In this document: one piece after another, positions 25,022 to 34,095 of the stretch
How the letters are laid out: the number at the start of each line of letters is the position of its first letter
How positions within the stretch are numbered: the first letter of the stretch is position 1
Translations under genes and position numbers: made by a program
From: Thermobifida cellulosilytica TB100
Lineage (GTDB): Bacteria; Actinomycetota; Actinomycetes; Streptosporangiales; Streptosporangiaceae
Reading direction: 5' to 3'
Length of the DNA: 64,000 nt
Assembly: GCF_001517975.1 (NCBI RefSeq)
Contig: NZ_KQ950181.1
Coordinates: forward strand, 310,060-374,059
The notes under the pieces: model-generated
The model's input: only the letters and a program-made list of their open reading frames with translations
Told to the model about the DNA's origin: nothing
Database searches by the model: none

Positions 25022-25582
25022 TCAGGGAAGCTGGTACTTCAGGGTGATGTGGGCCTGGGGGGTGCCCGTCGTGTTGATGGTGCCGCAGCCGCGCAGTCCG
25101 GTCAGCTCACCGGTGGCCGACCCCTCGACGATGCGCCAGTAGGAGCTGATCGCTCCGTTGCTGTCCATGGTCCCGGCGGCCTCCATGCCGAAGGTGCCCG
25201 AGCGGCCGTCGAGCTCCCCGACGAAGCGCCCCAGGCCGCTGCTCTTCGAGCTGCCGTCGGGCTGGACCACCTCGATGTACACGTGGTAGCCGTTGCCCTT
25301 CAGGCCGCCGGAGAACTCGGTCTGGAACTGGGTGTCGACGATCTGGGTGCCGCTGGGGTCGTCCGGCGGCCCGATCTCCGTGACGGTCTGGTCCAGCAGG
25401 TCGACGGTCGCCGTGAGGGTCTCCCCCGTGCGGGGGCACTCCCGCTGCCAGGGGGGTCCGGAGCGGGAGAAGTGGTCCGACTGCGACCACGCCAGGGCTG
25501 TCGATGCCGACGCCACGCCGACCAGGACCGCCCCCGCAACGGCCACCAGGACGACGGTGCGACGGCGACGGGGTTTCTCCAT
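25022..25582 (-). CDS. Secreted DUF3224-like protein
   Basis: 186 residues. MEKPRRRRTVVLVAVAGAV begins a signal peptide or N-terminal anchor, with possible cleavage after ALA near residue 31. The mature part has repeating strands such as GLGRFVGELDGRSGTFGMEA and YWRIVEGSATGELTGLRGCG, matching the calycin-like DUF3224 pattern. Two Cys (in RECPRTGE and RGCGTIN) could pair outside the cell. AAGGAAAAGGGG precedes the ATG. Function unknown. Confidence 0.7.
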   Translation of the reverse strand: MEKPRRRRTVVLVAVAGAVLVGVASASTALAWSQSDHFSRSGPPWQRECPRTGETLTATVDLLDQTVTEIGPPDDPSGTQIVDTQFQTEFSGGLKGNGYHVYIEVVQPDGSSKSSGLGRFVGELDGRSGTFGMEAAGTMDSNGAISSYWRIVEGSATGELTGLRGCGTINTTGTPQAHITLKYQLP

Positions 25583-25719
25583 GCCTGCCCCTTTTCCTTA
25601 AAACGGTCTTCTCTCAGATTTGCGACAAATCGACCATATGGATCCGGGGAGTGCTCCACATGGCTCCAAAGATGCATCTGAGACACAGAAAGACCCGTGG
25701 TACCGGGACCGATGGCCGG

Positions 25720-26175
25720 TCAGTGCCTTGCGGCCCGCGCCGCCCGCAGGCGGCGCAGAGGGTGGAACGGATAGCTCACCAGGGCGGCACCGCAGGCCAG
25801 GGTCGCCAGGGCGAACAGCCACTCGTTTGAGCCGTCGACCGGGTAGACCCGGTTCGCCCGTCCCGTGTCCACGGCCGCGACCTGCTGCCCGACGGCCAGG
25901 TCGTCGCGTCCCGCGCCGTAGAAGCCGACCCCCGCCCGGACCGCGCCGCCGTCACCGGGGCGGAAGTCGCCCTCCCACTCGCAGCTCTCGTGCGCCAGGT
26001 GCTGCACGCAGCGCACCCGCTGGGCGCTGAACACCCCCGGCTCGCCCATGGCGAAGGTCGCCCGCACGATCGCCGCGGAGTTGGCGGCCACCATCACGAC
26101 CAGCACCGCCCCGAAGAGGGCGACCGCGACGTCGAACGCCGAGACGCCCCGCCGCCCGCGCTTGTGCTGCTCCAC
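25720..26175 (-). CDS. Hypothetical membrane protein (two helices)
   Basis: 151 residues. Helix 1 is FDVAVALFGAVLVVMVAANSAA, an extracytoplasmic stretch holds two Cys (RVRCVQHL, ESCEWEGDF), and helix 2 is WLFALATLACGAALVSYPF, with basic ends on the inside. The topology suggests both termini in the cytoplasm with a disulfide-containing outer loop. No family recognised. Confidence 0.6.
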   Translation of the reverse strand: MEQHKRGRRGVSAFDVAVALFGAVLVVMVAANSAAIVRATFAMGEPGVFSAQRVRCVQHLAHESCEWEGDFRPGDGGAVRAGVGFYGAGRDDLAVGQQVAAVDTGRANRVYPVDGSNEWLFALATLACGAALVSYPFHPLRRLRAARAARH

Positions 26176-26391
26176 CGGATCCTCCGTTCCCGAAACTGTG
26201 GAGGGAAATACAAAAAGGCATGCCGAAAAACCCAGTGGTTTTTCTCTGTCGACTCCCGGAAATTTGGGTGACTTCTTCGGGGAATCCTATTCTGCTATGG
26301 ACTTCCCGAGTTTTCGGCGTAAAAATGTCCTAAACGCCGCGCGGCGGAATTCCGGTGCGGTCCGGCGGAGAGTCAGAAGGAGGAGTGTGTC

Positions 26392-26955
26392 ATGAGCGGG
26401 AAACCGGTGAGAACCATCGAGAAAATGAACACGGTCCACCACAGGAACGCCCTCGTCGTCTTCGGGGTCATCGTCGTCGCGCACTGGGCCGAGCACATTT
26501 CCCAGGCCGTCCAGATCTACGTGCTGGGCTGGCCGGTCGCCGAGGCCAGGGGGGTGCTCGGCATTCCCTTTCCCTGGCTGATCGAGTCCGAGTGGCTGCA
26601 CTACGGCTACGCCCTGATCATGCTGGTGGGGTTCGCCCTGCTGCTGCCGGGCTTCAGGGAGATCTCCCGCCCCTGGTGGCACCTGGCCCTCTGGCTCCAG
26701 GTGTGGCACCACCTGGAGCACTTCCTGCTGCTGCTCCAGGCGCTGTCGGGGGTCAACCTGGCCGGAGCGGAGGCGCCGACGAGCCTCGTCCAGTTGCTGA
26801 TCCCCCGTGTCGAACTCCACCTCCTCTACAACACGATCGTCACCGTGCCGATGGTCGTCGCGATCTGGCTCCACCGCGCAAGCCCCTCCCGCGGTGCCGG
26901 GTGCACCTGCGCCGTCCGTGACGAACAGGACCTGGTGACGACCGACCCCCGCTGA
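26392..26955 (+). CDS. Hypothetical polytopic membrane protein rich in conserved His
   Basis: 187 residues with about four hydrophobic helices. His/Glu occur inside the helices: VVAHWAEHISQAVQI, WHHLEHFLLLLQ and VELHLLYNTIV, which suggests metal or haem binding within the membrane. A short Cys pair (GAGCTCAVRD) lies near the C-terminus. ATG 26392 is preceded by AGAAGGAGGAG. It faces the aminotransferase gene across a strong bidirectional terminator and starts after 216 bp of A+T-richer sequence. No family assigned. Confidence 0.65.
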   Translation: MSGKPVRTIEKMNTVHHRNALVVFGVIVVAHWAEHISQAVQIYVLGWPVAEARGVLGIPFPWLIESEWLHYGYALIMLVGFALLLPGFREISRPWWHLALWLQVWHHLEHFLLLLQALSGVNLAGAEAPTSLVQLLIPRVELHLLYNTIVTVPMVVAIWLHRASPSRGAGCTCAVRDEQDLVTTDPR

Positions 26956-26961
26956 CCCGGA

Positions 26962-26999
26962 CCGGTGTCTCCCGGGCGGCACCGCCCGGGAGACACCGG
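26962..26999. terminator. Bidirectional terminator
   Basis: An 18-bp perfect stem (26962-26979 and 26982-26999) with a 2-nt loop lies between two convergent genes. No T-run. Confidence 0.75.
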
Positions 27000-27011
27000 C
27001 AGCTCCACCGG

Positions 27012-28334
27012 TCAGACGAAGCCCTTCGCCGGGTCCGGAGGGGACCAGCCGTCGGCGAGAGCGGACAGGGCGCCGTCCAGGGCCGCGCAGATCTCGTCGA
27101 CGTCGCCCTGCTCCACGACCAGGGGCGGGATCACCATGAGCGCGGGGACCGCGTTCAGCACGGCGACCAGGACGCCCCGGTCCTCCGCGGCCAGCCGGAC
27201 CTTGTTGACGAACCAGGGGTCCTGGGCCGCGGCCTCGGCGAACTCCACCGCGTACATCAACCCCGTGCCGCGCACCGCGGTGACGGACGGATGCCGGGCG
27301 GCGATCTCCTGGAGCCCGGTGTGCAGCCGCTTGCCCTGCTCTGCGACGTTGGCGAACACCTCCCCGTCCGCCAGGACGTCCAGGACGGCCAGCGCCGCGC
27401 CCAGCGCGACGGGGTGCCCGTCGTGGGTGGACCCGGCGGCGAAGAAGCGCTCCAGCGGCGCGTCGTAGAGGGTCCGGTAGATCCGCTCCGACAGGCAGAC
27501 CGCGGACACGCCCGCGTAGCCGCTGGTGAGCCCCTTGCCCAGGAGCAGCAGGTCCGGAGTGAGGCCGAGCTGCTCGCAGCGCGTGTAGGCGCCCACGCGC
27601 CCCATGCCGGTGGTGACCTCGTCGACCACCAGGTGGATGTCGTGCTCGCGGCAGAACGCGGCCAGGCGGTGCAGGTAGTCGCGGCCCAGCACGTGGCCGC
27701 CCTCCCCGATGACCGGCTCCACGACCACCGCGCTGATCCGCTCGGGACCGTAGTCGCCGAGGATCGACGCGAACGCCTCCTCGCCTCCCGGCGCGTGGGG
27801 GCCGGGGACGTGGATCACCTCGGGCAGCAGCGGCCCCGCGTGGTAGTGGAGGTAGGGCAGGCCGGTGAGGGCGCTCGCGCCGGGACCGAAGCCGTGGAAG
27901 CCGCCCCACATGCTCACCACGGTGTTCTTGTGCGGCTGGCCCTCCAGCAGGCGGACGTGGCGGGACAGCAGCGCGGCCGTCTCGACGGCCTGGGCCCCGT
28001 TGCTCTGGAAGCGGATGTGCTCGATGCCCTCGGGCAGCCGGGAGGCCAGGGCCGCGGCGCACTCCACGGCGATCCCGGTCGGCCGGCCGTAGCCCCACAT
28101 GCTGCCGTAGGACAGCCGCTCCACCTGCTCGCGCACCGCCGCGACCAGCGCCGGGTGGCGGTAGCCGAGCGTCACGTTCCAGAAGCCGGACCGCGCGTCG
28201 AGGAACCAGCGCCCCCCGGCGTCGCGCACCCGCACCCCCTCGCCCTCGACGATCAGCTCGTCGGGGTCCAGGTAGGACAGGTGCGCGGCCATGGCGGTGC
28301 TGTTCCACAGCTTGAAGGACCCCGGGTCAATCAT
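27012..28334 (-). CDS. Class III PLP-dependent aminotransferase
   Basis: 440 residues. Fold type I features include FLDARSGFWNVTLGYRHP at the N-terminus, GGFHGFGPGA, VVEPVIGEGGH, VVDEVTTGMGRVG (Asp for the pyridine nitrogen) and LLLLGKGLTSGYAGVSAV carrying the Schiff-base Lys. This is the family of ornithine, GABA, BioA and aspartate-family aminotransferases acting on omega- or alpha-amino groups. It overlaps the upstream methyltransferase gene by 8 nt and is therefore translated with it. A role in making an amino sugar or amine building block for the neighbouring cluster is possible but unproven. Confidence 0.9.
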   Translation of the reverse strand: MIDPGSFKLWNSTAMAAHLSYLDPDELIVEGEGVRVRDAGGRWFLDARSGFWNVTLGYRHPALVAAVREQVERLSYGSMWGYGRPTGIAVECAAALASRLPEGIEHIRFQSNGAQAVETAALLSRHVRLLEGQPHKNTVVSMWGGFHGFGPGASALTGLPYLHYHAGPLLPEVIHVPGPHAPGGEEAFASILGDYGPERISAVVVEPVIGEGGHVLGRDYLHRLAAFCREHDIHLVVDEVTTGMGRVGAYTRCEQLGLTPDLLLLGKGLTSGYAGVSAVCLSERIYRTLYDAPLERFFAAGSTHDGHPVALGAALAVLDVLADGEVFANVAEQGKRLHTGLQEIAARHPSVTAVRGTGLMYAVEFAEAAAQDPWFVNKVRLAAEDRGVLVAVLNAVPALMVIPPLVVEQGDVDEICAALDGALSALADGWSPPDPAKGFV

Positions 28335-29097
28335 CGCCGCCTCCCGGCTTCTCGTACACCGAGATGTTGACGACGCTGGTGGAGCTGAACGGGGTGCGGT
28401 CCCAGTCGCTCCACCGCTCCCGCAGCCGCAGCCCCGCCATCTGCGCCATCAGGTCCAGCTCCGCGGGCCAGGCGTACCTCACCGGCACCGGCAGCAGCCG
28501 CACCGAGCCGTTCTCGAAAGACACCTGCTGCATGAACATCCGCTGCTCGGCGCGGTTGTGGTCGACGATCCACAGGCCGACGCGGTCGGCGCTCACACTC
28601 TCGACGAACACGCCGTGCTCGTCCTCGTCCATCCGGGGGACCCGGGCCGGGACCTCGATGACGAAGAGGCCGCCGGGCGTGAGCCGACGGGCCACGTTGC
28701 GGAAGCAGCGCACCTGCTCCTCCTGCGACTCCAGCAGGAACAGGGTGTTGTCGACGCAGGTGATCAGGGAGAAGCGGGCCTCCTCGTCGCCGACGTCGGC
28801 GTCGGCCAGGTCGCCCTGGACCACCGTGATCCGTTCCGAGCCGGGTTTGGCGCGCAGCTGCTCGATCATCTCCGGGGAGGCGTCGATCCCGGTCACCTGG
28901 AGCCCTGACGCCGCCAGGGGGACCGCCACCCGGCCGGTGCCGACACCGAGCTCCAGGACCGGCCCGTCCCCCGCGAGCTTGCGCAGCGTGGTCAGGCACT
29001 CGTCAGAGCTCTCGACCCCGTACCAGGCGTCGAACACGTCGGCGATCCCGTCGCCGTAGGCGGCTTTTCCGCCGGTCACGCTCTGCTTCTTGGTCAT
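28327..29097 (-). CDS. SAM-dependent class I methyltransferase
   Basis: 256 residues from ATG 29097. Motif I is VLELGVGTGRVAVPLA, followed by VTGIDASPEMIEQL (acidic loop) and ITVVQGDLADADV; a post-motif LFVIEVPARVPRM is present. The C-terminal part is strand-rich (QQVSFENGSVRLLPVPVRYAWP). An open frame extends 132 bp further upstream but encodes unrelated Pro/Ala-rich residues. Coupled with the aminotransferase gene, it may methylate the same small-molecule intermediate, for example an amine or hydroxyl; substrate unknown. Confidence 0.85.
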   Translation of the reverse strand: MTKKQSVTGGKAAYGDGIADVFDAWYGVESSDECLTTLRKLAGDGPVLELGVGTGRVAVPLAASGLQVTGIDASPEMIEQLRAKPGSERITVVQGDLADADVGDEEARFSLITCVDNTLFLLESQEEQVRCFRNVARRLTPGGLFVIEVPARVPRMDEDEHGVFVESVSADRVGLWIVDHNRAEQRMFMQQVSFENGSVRLLPVPVRYAWPAELDLMAQMAGLRLRERWSDWDRTPFSSTSVVNISVYEKPGGGDD

Positions 29098-29180
29098 GGG
29101 CTCACTGTAGGGAGCGCCCCCGGCCGAGCACATGAAGCTTAAGGACCAAGCCTGGGACGGAAACGGGCCGGGGAGAACGG

Positions 29181-29220
29181 CCGCGGGGGCGGAGGCCGGT
29201 CTCGGCCTCCGCCCCCGCGG
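29181..29220 (-). terminator. Terminator hairpin after VOC gene
   Basis: A 17-bp perfect stem (29181-29197 with 29204-29220) with loop GGTCTC lies downstream of the VOC gene on the minus strand. Confidence 0.7.
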
Positions 29221-29254
29221 GACGGACACGTCGGGTCCTCCGGTCGCGACCAGG

Positions 29255-29617
29255 TCAGCCCAGCGCCTGGACCAGGGTGAGGCGGTGGGTCTCCGGCCCC
29301 CTGAAGTCGGTCCAGGCCAGCGCGCCCTCGATCTCCTGGACCTCGCCGTGCTCGACCTCCAGCTCGGTGAGGCGGTCCCGCGCGGACTTGAGGTCCGCCA
29401 CGCCCAGCATCAGCTTGCACCCGGCCTCGGCGGCGTCCTCGTCGCCGGTGGTGAGCATGAGGTTGACGTTCGGCGCGAGCTCGAACTCGACGTTGTCGGG
29501 GGCGGGCTCGCCGATCGGCTCCTTGCCCAGGACCCTGGTGTACCAGGCCCGGGCCGCCTCCAGGTCCTTGACCGGCAGGTTGACGACCACGAGGTTGGGC
29601 TCGATGGGGTTGGACAT
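29255..29617 (-). CDS. VOC-family (glyoxalase/bleomycin-resistance) protein
   Basis: 120 residues from ATG 29617, preceded by GAAAGGAAGC. PNLVVVNLPVKDLEAARAWY and LGKEPIGEPAPDNVEFEL form the first beta-alpha-beta-beta-beta module; CKLMLGVADLKSARDRL and DFRGPETHRLTLVQ the second. The family includes dioxygenases, isomerases and antibiotic-binding resistance proteins. Next to a biosynthetic cluster a self-protection role is conceivable, but metal ligands and substrate cannot be decided from sequence alone. Confidence 0.85.
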   Translation of the reverse strand: MSNPIEPNLVVVNLPVKDLEAARAWYTRVLGKEPIGEPAPDNVEFELAPNVNLMLTTGDEDAAEAGCKLMLGVADLKSARDRLTELEVEHGEVQEIEGALAWTDFRGPETHRLTLVQALG

Positions 29618-29713
29618 GCTGCTTCCTTTCGATTGTCCGTCTCGGTCGGCGTCCCGCAGGCCCGCCGGCCCTCGCCGGGAGGGTGAGGCCGACACCGGGC
29701 GCGGGCGGGCGCC

Positions 29714-31057
29714 TCACAGCGCGCCGACGATCTCCCGCGCGGCGCGTCTGCCGCTCAGCACCGCGCCGTTCATGCCGCTGTCGTGCGGACTGGTGTGCTC
29801 GCCGGCGAAGTGGCAGCCGTCCTCGGGGACGGCCTCGGTCCCGGCCAGATCGCCGAACTGCCCGGGGCGGTAGTAGGCGTAGGAGCCCAGGGACCAGGGG
29901 TGGCGCGACCAGTTCCAGGTGGTCGCGCGCCCGGTCCAGTGGGCCGACACGCCGGGGAGCAGGGAGTCGAACTCGGCGAGGAACTCCTCGGCGGCCGTGC
30001 GCGCGTCGTCGGCGACCCGGCCGGCCGCGCGCCCGGCACGCAGGTTCACCAGCACGGAGGTGGCGCCTCCGTCCCCCAGCGTCTCGTCCCAGCAGGTCTG
30101 GAACCCGGTGTCGGAGACCGACGCGCCGTCGCACCCCGCGGCCAGCCAGGGCCGCCCCCGGAACTCCAGGTGGGTACGGCTGGAGGAGCCCATGCCCAGT
30201 TCGTTCACCGCGCGCAGTTTGCGCTCGCTGAGCCCGGCGCCGCTCAGGTCGACCCGGGCGCGCAGCACCGAGAACGGCAGCGCCAGCACCACGCGGTCCG
30301 CGCGCACCTCCCGCACCGCCGCACCGTGGTCGAACACGAGGGTGAACCCCGCGGCGCCGCGGCGGAGCGCGACCAGCGCGTGCCCGAGGTGGATCCGGTC
30401 GGGCAGCAGGTCGGCGAGCCGGGCGGTGATCAGGTCGGTCCCGCCGCACACCGCGTAGCGGGCGTCGCCGGGGCCGAACAGCTCGAACTCGCCGGGACCG
30501 TTGCGTCCCAGCAGGGTCACCAGGTACAGGGCGCTCAGCTCCTCGGCGTCGGCGCCCAACTCCCAGGTGTAGGCGGTCCGCAGCAGGCGGTTGAGGCGGG
30601 AGCCGGGGGTCAGCCGGTCCAGGTACTCCGCGACCGACAGGCGGTCCAGCTCCTGCGCGCGCGGCGTCATCCGCCCGTGGCCGGGGGAGGGGCCCACCGC
30701 CAGGTGGTCGGCGCGCACCGTCGGCTGGATCTCCGCGAAGTCGGCCGCCGCGTCCTCCAGGGAGTACGGCCCGCCGTGGCACCACAGCAGGGGGGCCGCC
30801 TCCGAGGGCTGCGCCTCGGCCAGGTCCCGGACCTCCAGGCCCAGTTCGGCGATGAGTGAGAGCAGCGCGGTGTGGGAGGAGTCGACGAGCTGGGCGCCGC
30901 GTTCGACGTAGCGCCCGTCGGGGAAGGCACCGCGCACGGTCCAGCACCGTCCTCCCACCCGGTCCGACGCCTCGTAGACCTGGACCTCGTGGCCGAAGCG
31001 CCGCAATTCCACTGCGCAGGCCAGGCCGGCGAGTCCCGCCCCCACAACAGCAATCAT
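29714..31057 (-). CDS. Flavin-containing amine oxidase
   Basis: 447 residues. The FAD-binding N-terminus is MIAVVGAGLAGLACAVELR with VYEASDRVGGRCWTV and ERGAQLVDSSHTAL. The C-terminal FAD motif is CHFAGEHTSPHDSGMNGAVLSGRRAA. Such enzymes oxidise primary or secondary amines to imines with H2O2 formation; some act in natural-product pathways. ATG 31057 is used; a GTG 18 bp upstream is also in frame. A TATAAC box lies only a few bases before the ATG, suggesting a leaderless message. It is divergent from the enediyne-type operon across 169 bp of A+T-richer sequence and may share regulation with it. Confidence 0.88.
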   Translation of the reverse strand: MIAVVGAGLAGLACAVELRRFGHEVQVYEASDRVGGRCWTVRGAFPDGRYVERGAQLVDSSHTALLSLIAELGLEVRDLAEAQPSEAAPLLWCHGGPYSLEDAAADFAEIQPTVRADHLAVGPSPGHGRMTPRAQELDRLSVAEYLDRLTPGSRLNRLLRTAYTWELGADAEELSALYLVTLLGRNGPGEFELFGPGDARYAVCGGTDLITARLADLLPDRIHLGHALVALRRGAAGFTLVFDHGAAVREVRADRVVLALPFSVLRARVDLSGAGLSERKLRAVNELGMGSSSRTHLEFRGRPWLAAGCDGASVSDTGFQTCWDETLGDGGATSVLVNLRAGRAAGRVADDARTAAEEFLAEFDSLLPGVSAHWTGRATTWNWSRHPWSLGSYAYYRPGQFGDLAGTEAVPEDGCHFAGEHTSPHDSGMNGAVLSGRRAAREIVGAL

Positions 31058-31226
31058 GCGCCCGTTATAACGCACCGGCCTGGTCCCCCGAAAGAAACTA
31101 CGGGATATCTAGTCCTTTTACAGTACCCCTTTGGTCTCGAAACAGGAAGATTTCCCTATTGGACGGCAAAATGTCGCAATTTACGCTTTGCTGCGTCGGC
31201 TGGGCGCCTGATGGAGGGAACTGCGA

Positions 31227-32183
31227 ATGGAGAGCGTCGCCCCGACCCGCTTTCCGTCGCCGCTGCGCAACGGGTTACTGAGAATATCCCCGGACGAGGT
31301 GCTGTTCGAGCGCCGCGGATTCCACCGGGGAGACCCCGGCGACGTGGCCCGTCTGGAAAGCGCGGGAGCGGAGTTCGTCCGCGGCTACAGGATCGCCCTG
31401 GACGCGCCCGAGGAGGCCGGAGCCAGAATCGCGGCCCGGGAGGGCACCGGTTCCGGTTTCGTCTACGAGGGCGCCGCCATGGCGCTCGCCCTGCTCGACG
31501 CGCTCTCCCCCCGCCGGCGCGACCGGCTGCGCGCCTTCCACACCGGGCCCGCGGCGCACAGCGTCTACACCGCCCACGTCGGCTCCGGATGGGCCCTGGC
31601 CCGCCTGCCCAAGATCCTGTGGCCGCGGATCCTGCGGCAACTGGACTCGCTGCTGGGCTGGCTGGCCTGGGACGGATACGGCTTCCACCAGCTCTTCTTC
31701 GCCCCCGACCGGCCCGTGCGCGCCCCCCTCCCCGGGTACGCGGCGCACGCCGCGGCGCAGGGCGTGGGGCGGGCACTGTGGTTCTCCTGCTGCGCCGACC
31801 CCGACCTCATCGCCGTCGAGGTGGCGCGCTACCGGCCGTCCTACCACGGGGACCTGTGGAGCGGCGTGGCCCTGGCCGCGGTCTTCGCCGGAGGGCGCCG
31901 GCCCCCGGACCGCCTCCTGGACCTCGCCCCCGCCCACAGGGGCGACCTGGCCCAGGGAGCGGCCTTCGCCGCCAAGGCCCTCACCCTCCTCGGCCCGGTA
32001 CCCGACCACGCGGAGACGGCCGTCGAGGTCCTGGCGGGCGTCTCCGCCGCACAGGCCGCACAGGTGACCGACATCGAACTCGCCGGGCTTCCGCCGGCAG
32101 GCGGTTCCGGACCCCCCTCCTACGAGATCTGGCGGCGCCGGGTGGCCCGAAGGCTGAGCGGAAGGCAGGAACGTGTCCACTGA
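31227..32183 (+). CDS. unbL: Enediyne biosynthesis protein E3/UnbL (DUF1702)
   Basis: 318 residues, ATG 31227 after GGAGGGAAC. The architecture (SPLRNGLLRISPDEVLFERRGF at the start, then FVRGYRIALD, FVYEGAAMALALLDAL, VGSGWALARLP and WDGYGFHQLFFAP) is that of DUF1702 proteins, named UnbL in enediyne clusters. They are part of the conserved minimal cassette alongside the PKSE, but their chemistry is not settled. It opens an operon: its stop is 11 nt inside the unbV gene. The 150-bp upstream region, with TTTTACAG and TTCCCTATTGG segments, is A+T-richer and probably carries the main promoter. Confidence 0.88.
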   Translation: MESVAPTRFPSPLRNGLLRISPDEVLFERRGFHRGDPGDVARLESAGAEFVRGYRIALDAPEEAGARIAAREGTGSGFVYEGAAMALALLDALSPRRRDRLRAFHTGPAAHSVYTAHVGSGWALARLPKILWPRILRQLDSLLGWLAWDGYGFHQLFFAPDRPVRAPLPGYAAHAAAQGVGRALWFSCCADPDLIAVEVARYRPSYHGDLWSGVALAAVFAGGRRPPDRLLDLAPAHRGDLAQGAAFAAKALTLLGPVPDHAETAVEVLAGVSAAQAAQVTDIELAGLPPAGGSGPPSYEIWRRRVARRLSGRQERVH

Positions 32184-34095
32184 CCGAACGTCAAAGCTGC
32201 GACCCTACATCGTGCGCGGCACGGCTCTGCTGCTGATCCTGGCCGCGTTCCTCCTGGCCCGCCCGGCGGGCCCGGGGGAGGCCGAGCAGCAGCGGATCGC
32301 CGAGTCCTACCGTTTCACCGCCCTGCCCATCGACCTGCCGCCGGACCTGCCCATGCAGCAGACCCGGCAGGTCCACCCCGACTACGAGCGGATCCAGGCG
32401 TGGATCTCCTCGGTGGGGGCGGGGGTCGCACTGACCGACCTGGACGGGGACGGGCTCTCCAACGACCTGTGCTACGTGGACCCCCGCGTGGACCGGGCGA
32501 TCGTCGCGGCCGCCCCCACCGCCCCGCAGCGGCGCTACCCCGCCTTCGCCCTCGACCTGCAAGGGCTGTACGACGACGACAGCGTGGCCCCCATGGGCTG
32601 CCTTCCGGTGGACGCCAACACCGACGGCCGCATGGACCTCGTCGTCTACTACTGGGGGCGCACCCCCACCCTGCACCTGGCCGCCGGCGGGGAGATGACC
32701 GCCGAGAACTTCCGGGCCCAGGAACTGCTGCCCGGACTCGAGGAGCGGTGGAACACCAACGCGGCCGTCACCGCCGACTTCGACGGCGACGGACGGCTCG
32801 ACCTGCTCTTCGGCAACTACTTCCCCGACGGCTCACCGGTGCTCGACGCCGACGGCGAGGGCGAGGTGACCATGCAGCACTCCATGTCGCGCGCCTACAA
32901 CGCGGGAACCAACCGCCTGCTGCTGGGCACCGGCGACGACGAGGCGCTGTTCCGCGACGCCAGCGACGCCCTCGACGAGGAGATGTCCAACGGGTGGGCG
33001 CTGGCGCTGGGAGCCGCCGACCTCGACGGCGACCTCCTGCCCGAGGTCTACATCGCCAACGACTTCGGCCCCGACCGCCTCCTCCACAACCGCTCCACCC
33101 CCGGCGAGCCGCGCTTCGCCGTGGTGACCGGCGAGCGCACCCTGACCACGCCCCGCTCCAAGGTCCTCGGCCGGGACTCCTTCAAGGGCATGGGCATCGA
33201 CTTCGGCGACATCAACCGCGACGGCCACCTGGACATGGTCGTCAGCAACATCACCGAAGAGTACGCGCTCCAGGAGAGCAACTTCGTGTGGACCAGCACC
33301 GGCAGCCCCGGCGACCTCGCCGAGGGGCGCGCCCCCTTCGTCGACCGCAGCGAGGACTACGGCCTGGCGCGCAGCGGATGGGGCTGGGACGCGCGGATGG
33401 CCGACCTCGACAACGACGGCCACACCGAGGTGGTCCAGGCCGTCGGGTTCGTCGCCGGCGAGGTCAACCGCTGGCCCGAGATCCAGGAGCTGGCGCTGTC
33501 CAACGACGAACTGCTGGCCCACCCCGAATCCTGGCCCGCCCTGGGACCCGGCACCGACCTGTCCGGCGACGGCGGGGTGAAGTTCTTCGCCCGCGACGGC
33601 GGGGAGGGCGTCTTCGCCGAGGTGTCCGACCTCGTCGGCCTGGGAGAGACCACCGTCAGCCGGGGCATCGCCCTGGGCGACGCCGACGGCGACGGACGGC
33701 TCGACATCGCGGTGGCCAACCAGTGGGCGGCACCGGTCTTCTACCGCAACGACTCGCCCGACCCCGGCAGCTTCCTCACCCTGCGCCTGGTGCGCCCCGC
33801 CGGCCACGGCACCACCCCCGCCGTGGGCGCCACCGCCCGGGTGGACGTGCCCGGACAGCACCCGCGGATCGGACACGTCGACGGCGGCAGCGGCCACTCC
33901 GGCAAACGCGGCCACGAGATCCACCTCGGCCTCGGGGACCACCCCGCCGACACCCCGCTGGACGTGACGGTCGCGTGGCGCGACGACCGGGGCCGCACGC
34001 ACGAGGAGACCGTCCGGCTGACCCCGGGCTCCCACACGATCCTGCTGACCGAGACCGCGGCCACCGTGCCGTCCGAGACGGGGAGCGACTCATGA
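32173..34095 (+). CDS. unbV: Enediyne biosynthesis protein E4/UnbV (FG-GAP repeats, ASPIC/UnbV)
   Basis: 640 residues from GTG 32173. An N-terminal membrane helix (IVRGTALLLILAAFLLARPA) anchors a large outer domain. Several integrin-like FG-GAP/calcium loops are visible (DLDGDGLSNDL, DANTDGRMDLVVYY, DFDGDGRLDLLFGNY, DINRDGHLDMVVSN, DADGDGRLDIAVANQW). The final 110 residues (FLTLRLV, GATARVDVPGQ, HVDGGSGHSGKRGHEIHLGLG) are the ASPIC/UnbV domain. UnbV proteins accompany PKSE in enediyne loci; their role is undetermined, probably at or outside the membrane. It overlaps unbL by 11 nt and unbU by 4 nt. Confidence 0.92.
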   Translation: MSTDRTSKLRPYIVRGTALLLILAAFLLARPAGPGEAEQQRIAESYRFTALPIDLPPDLPMQQTRQVHPDYERIQAWISSVGAGVALTDLDGDGLSNDLCYVDPRVDRAIVAAAPTAPQRRYPAFALDLQGLYDDDSVAPMGCLPVDANTDGRMDLVVYYWGRTPTLHLAAGGEMTAENFRAQELLPGLEERWNTNAAVTADFDGDGRLDLLFGNYFPDGSPVLDADGEGEVTMQHSMSRAYNAGTNRLLLGTGDDEALFRDASDALDEEMSNGWALALGAADLDGDLLPEVYIANDFGPDRLLHNRSTPGEPRFAVVTGERTLTTPRSKVLGRDSFKGMGIDFGDINRDGHLDMVVSNITEEYALQESNFVWTSTGSPGDLAEGRAPFVDRSEDYGLARSGWGWDARMADLDNDGHTEVVQAVGFVAGEVNRWPEIQELALSNDELLAHPESWPALGPGTDLSGDGGVKFFARDGGEGVFAEVSDLVGLGETTVSRGIALGDADGDGRLDIAVANQWAAPVFYRNDSPDPGSFLTLRLVRPAGHGTTPAVGATARVDVPGQHPRIGHVDGGSGHSGKRGHEIHLGLGDHPADTPLDVTVAWRDDRGRTHEETVRLTPGSHTILLTETAATVPSETGSDS

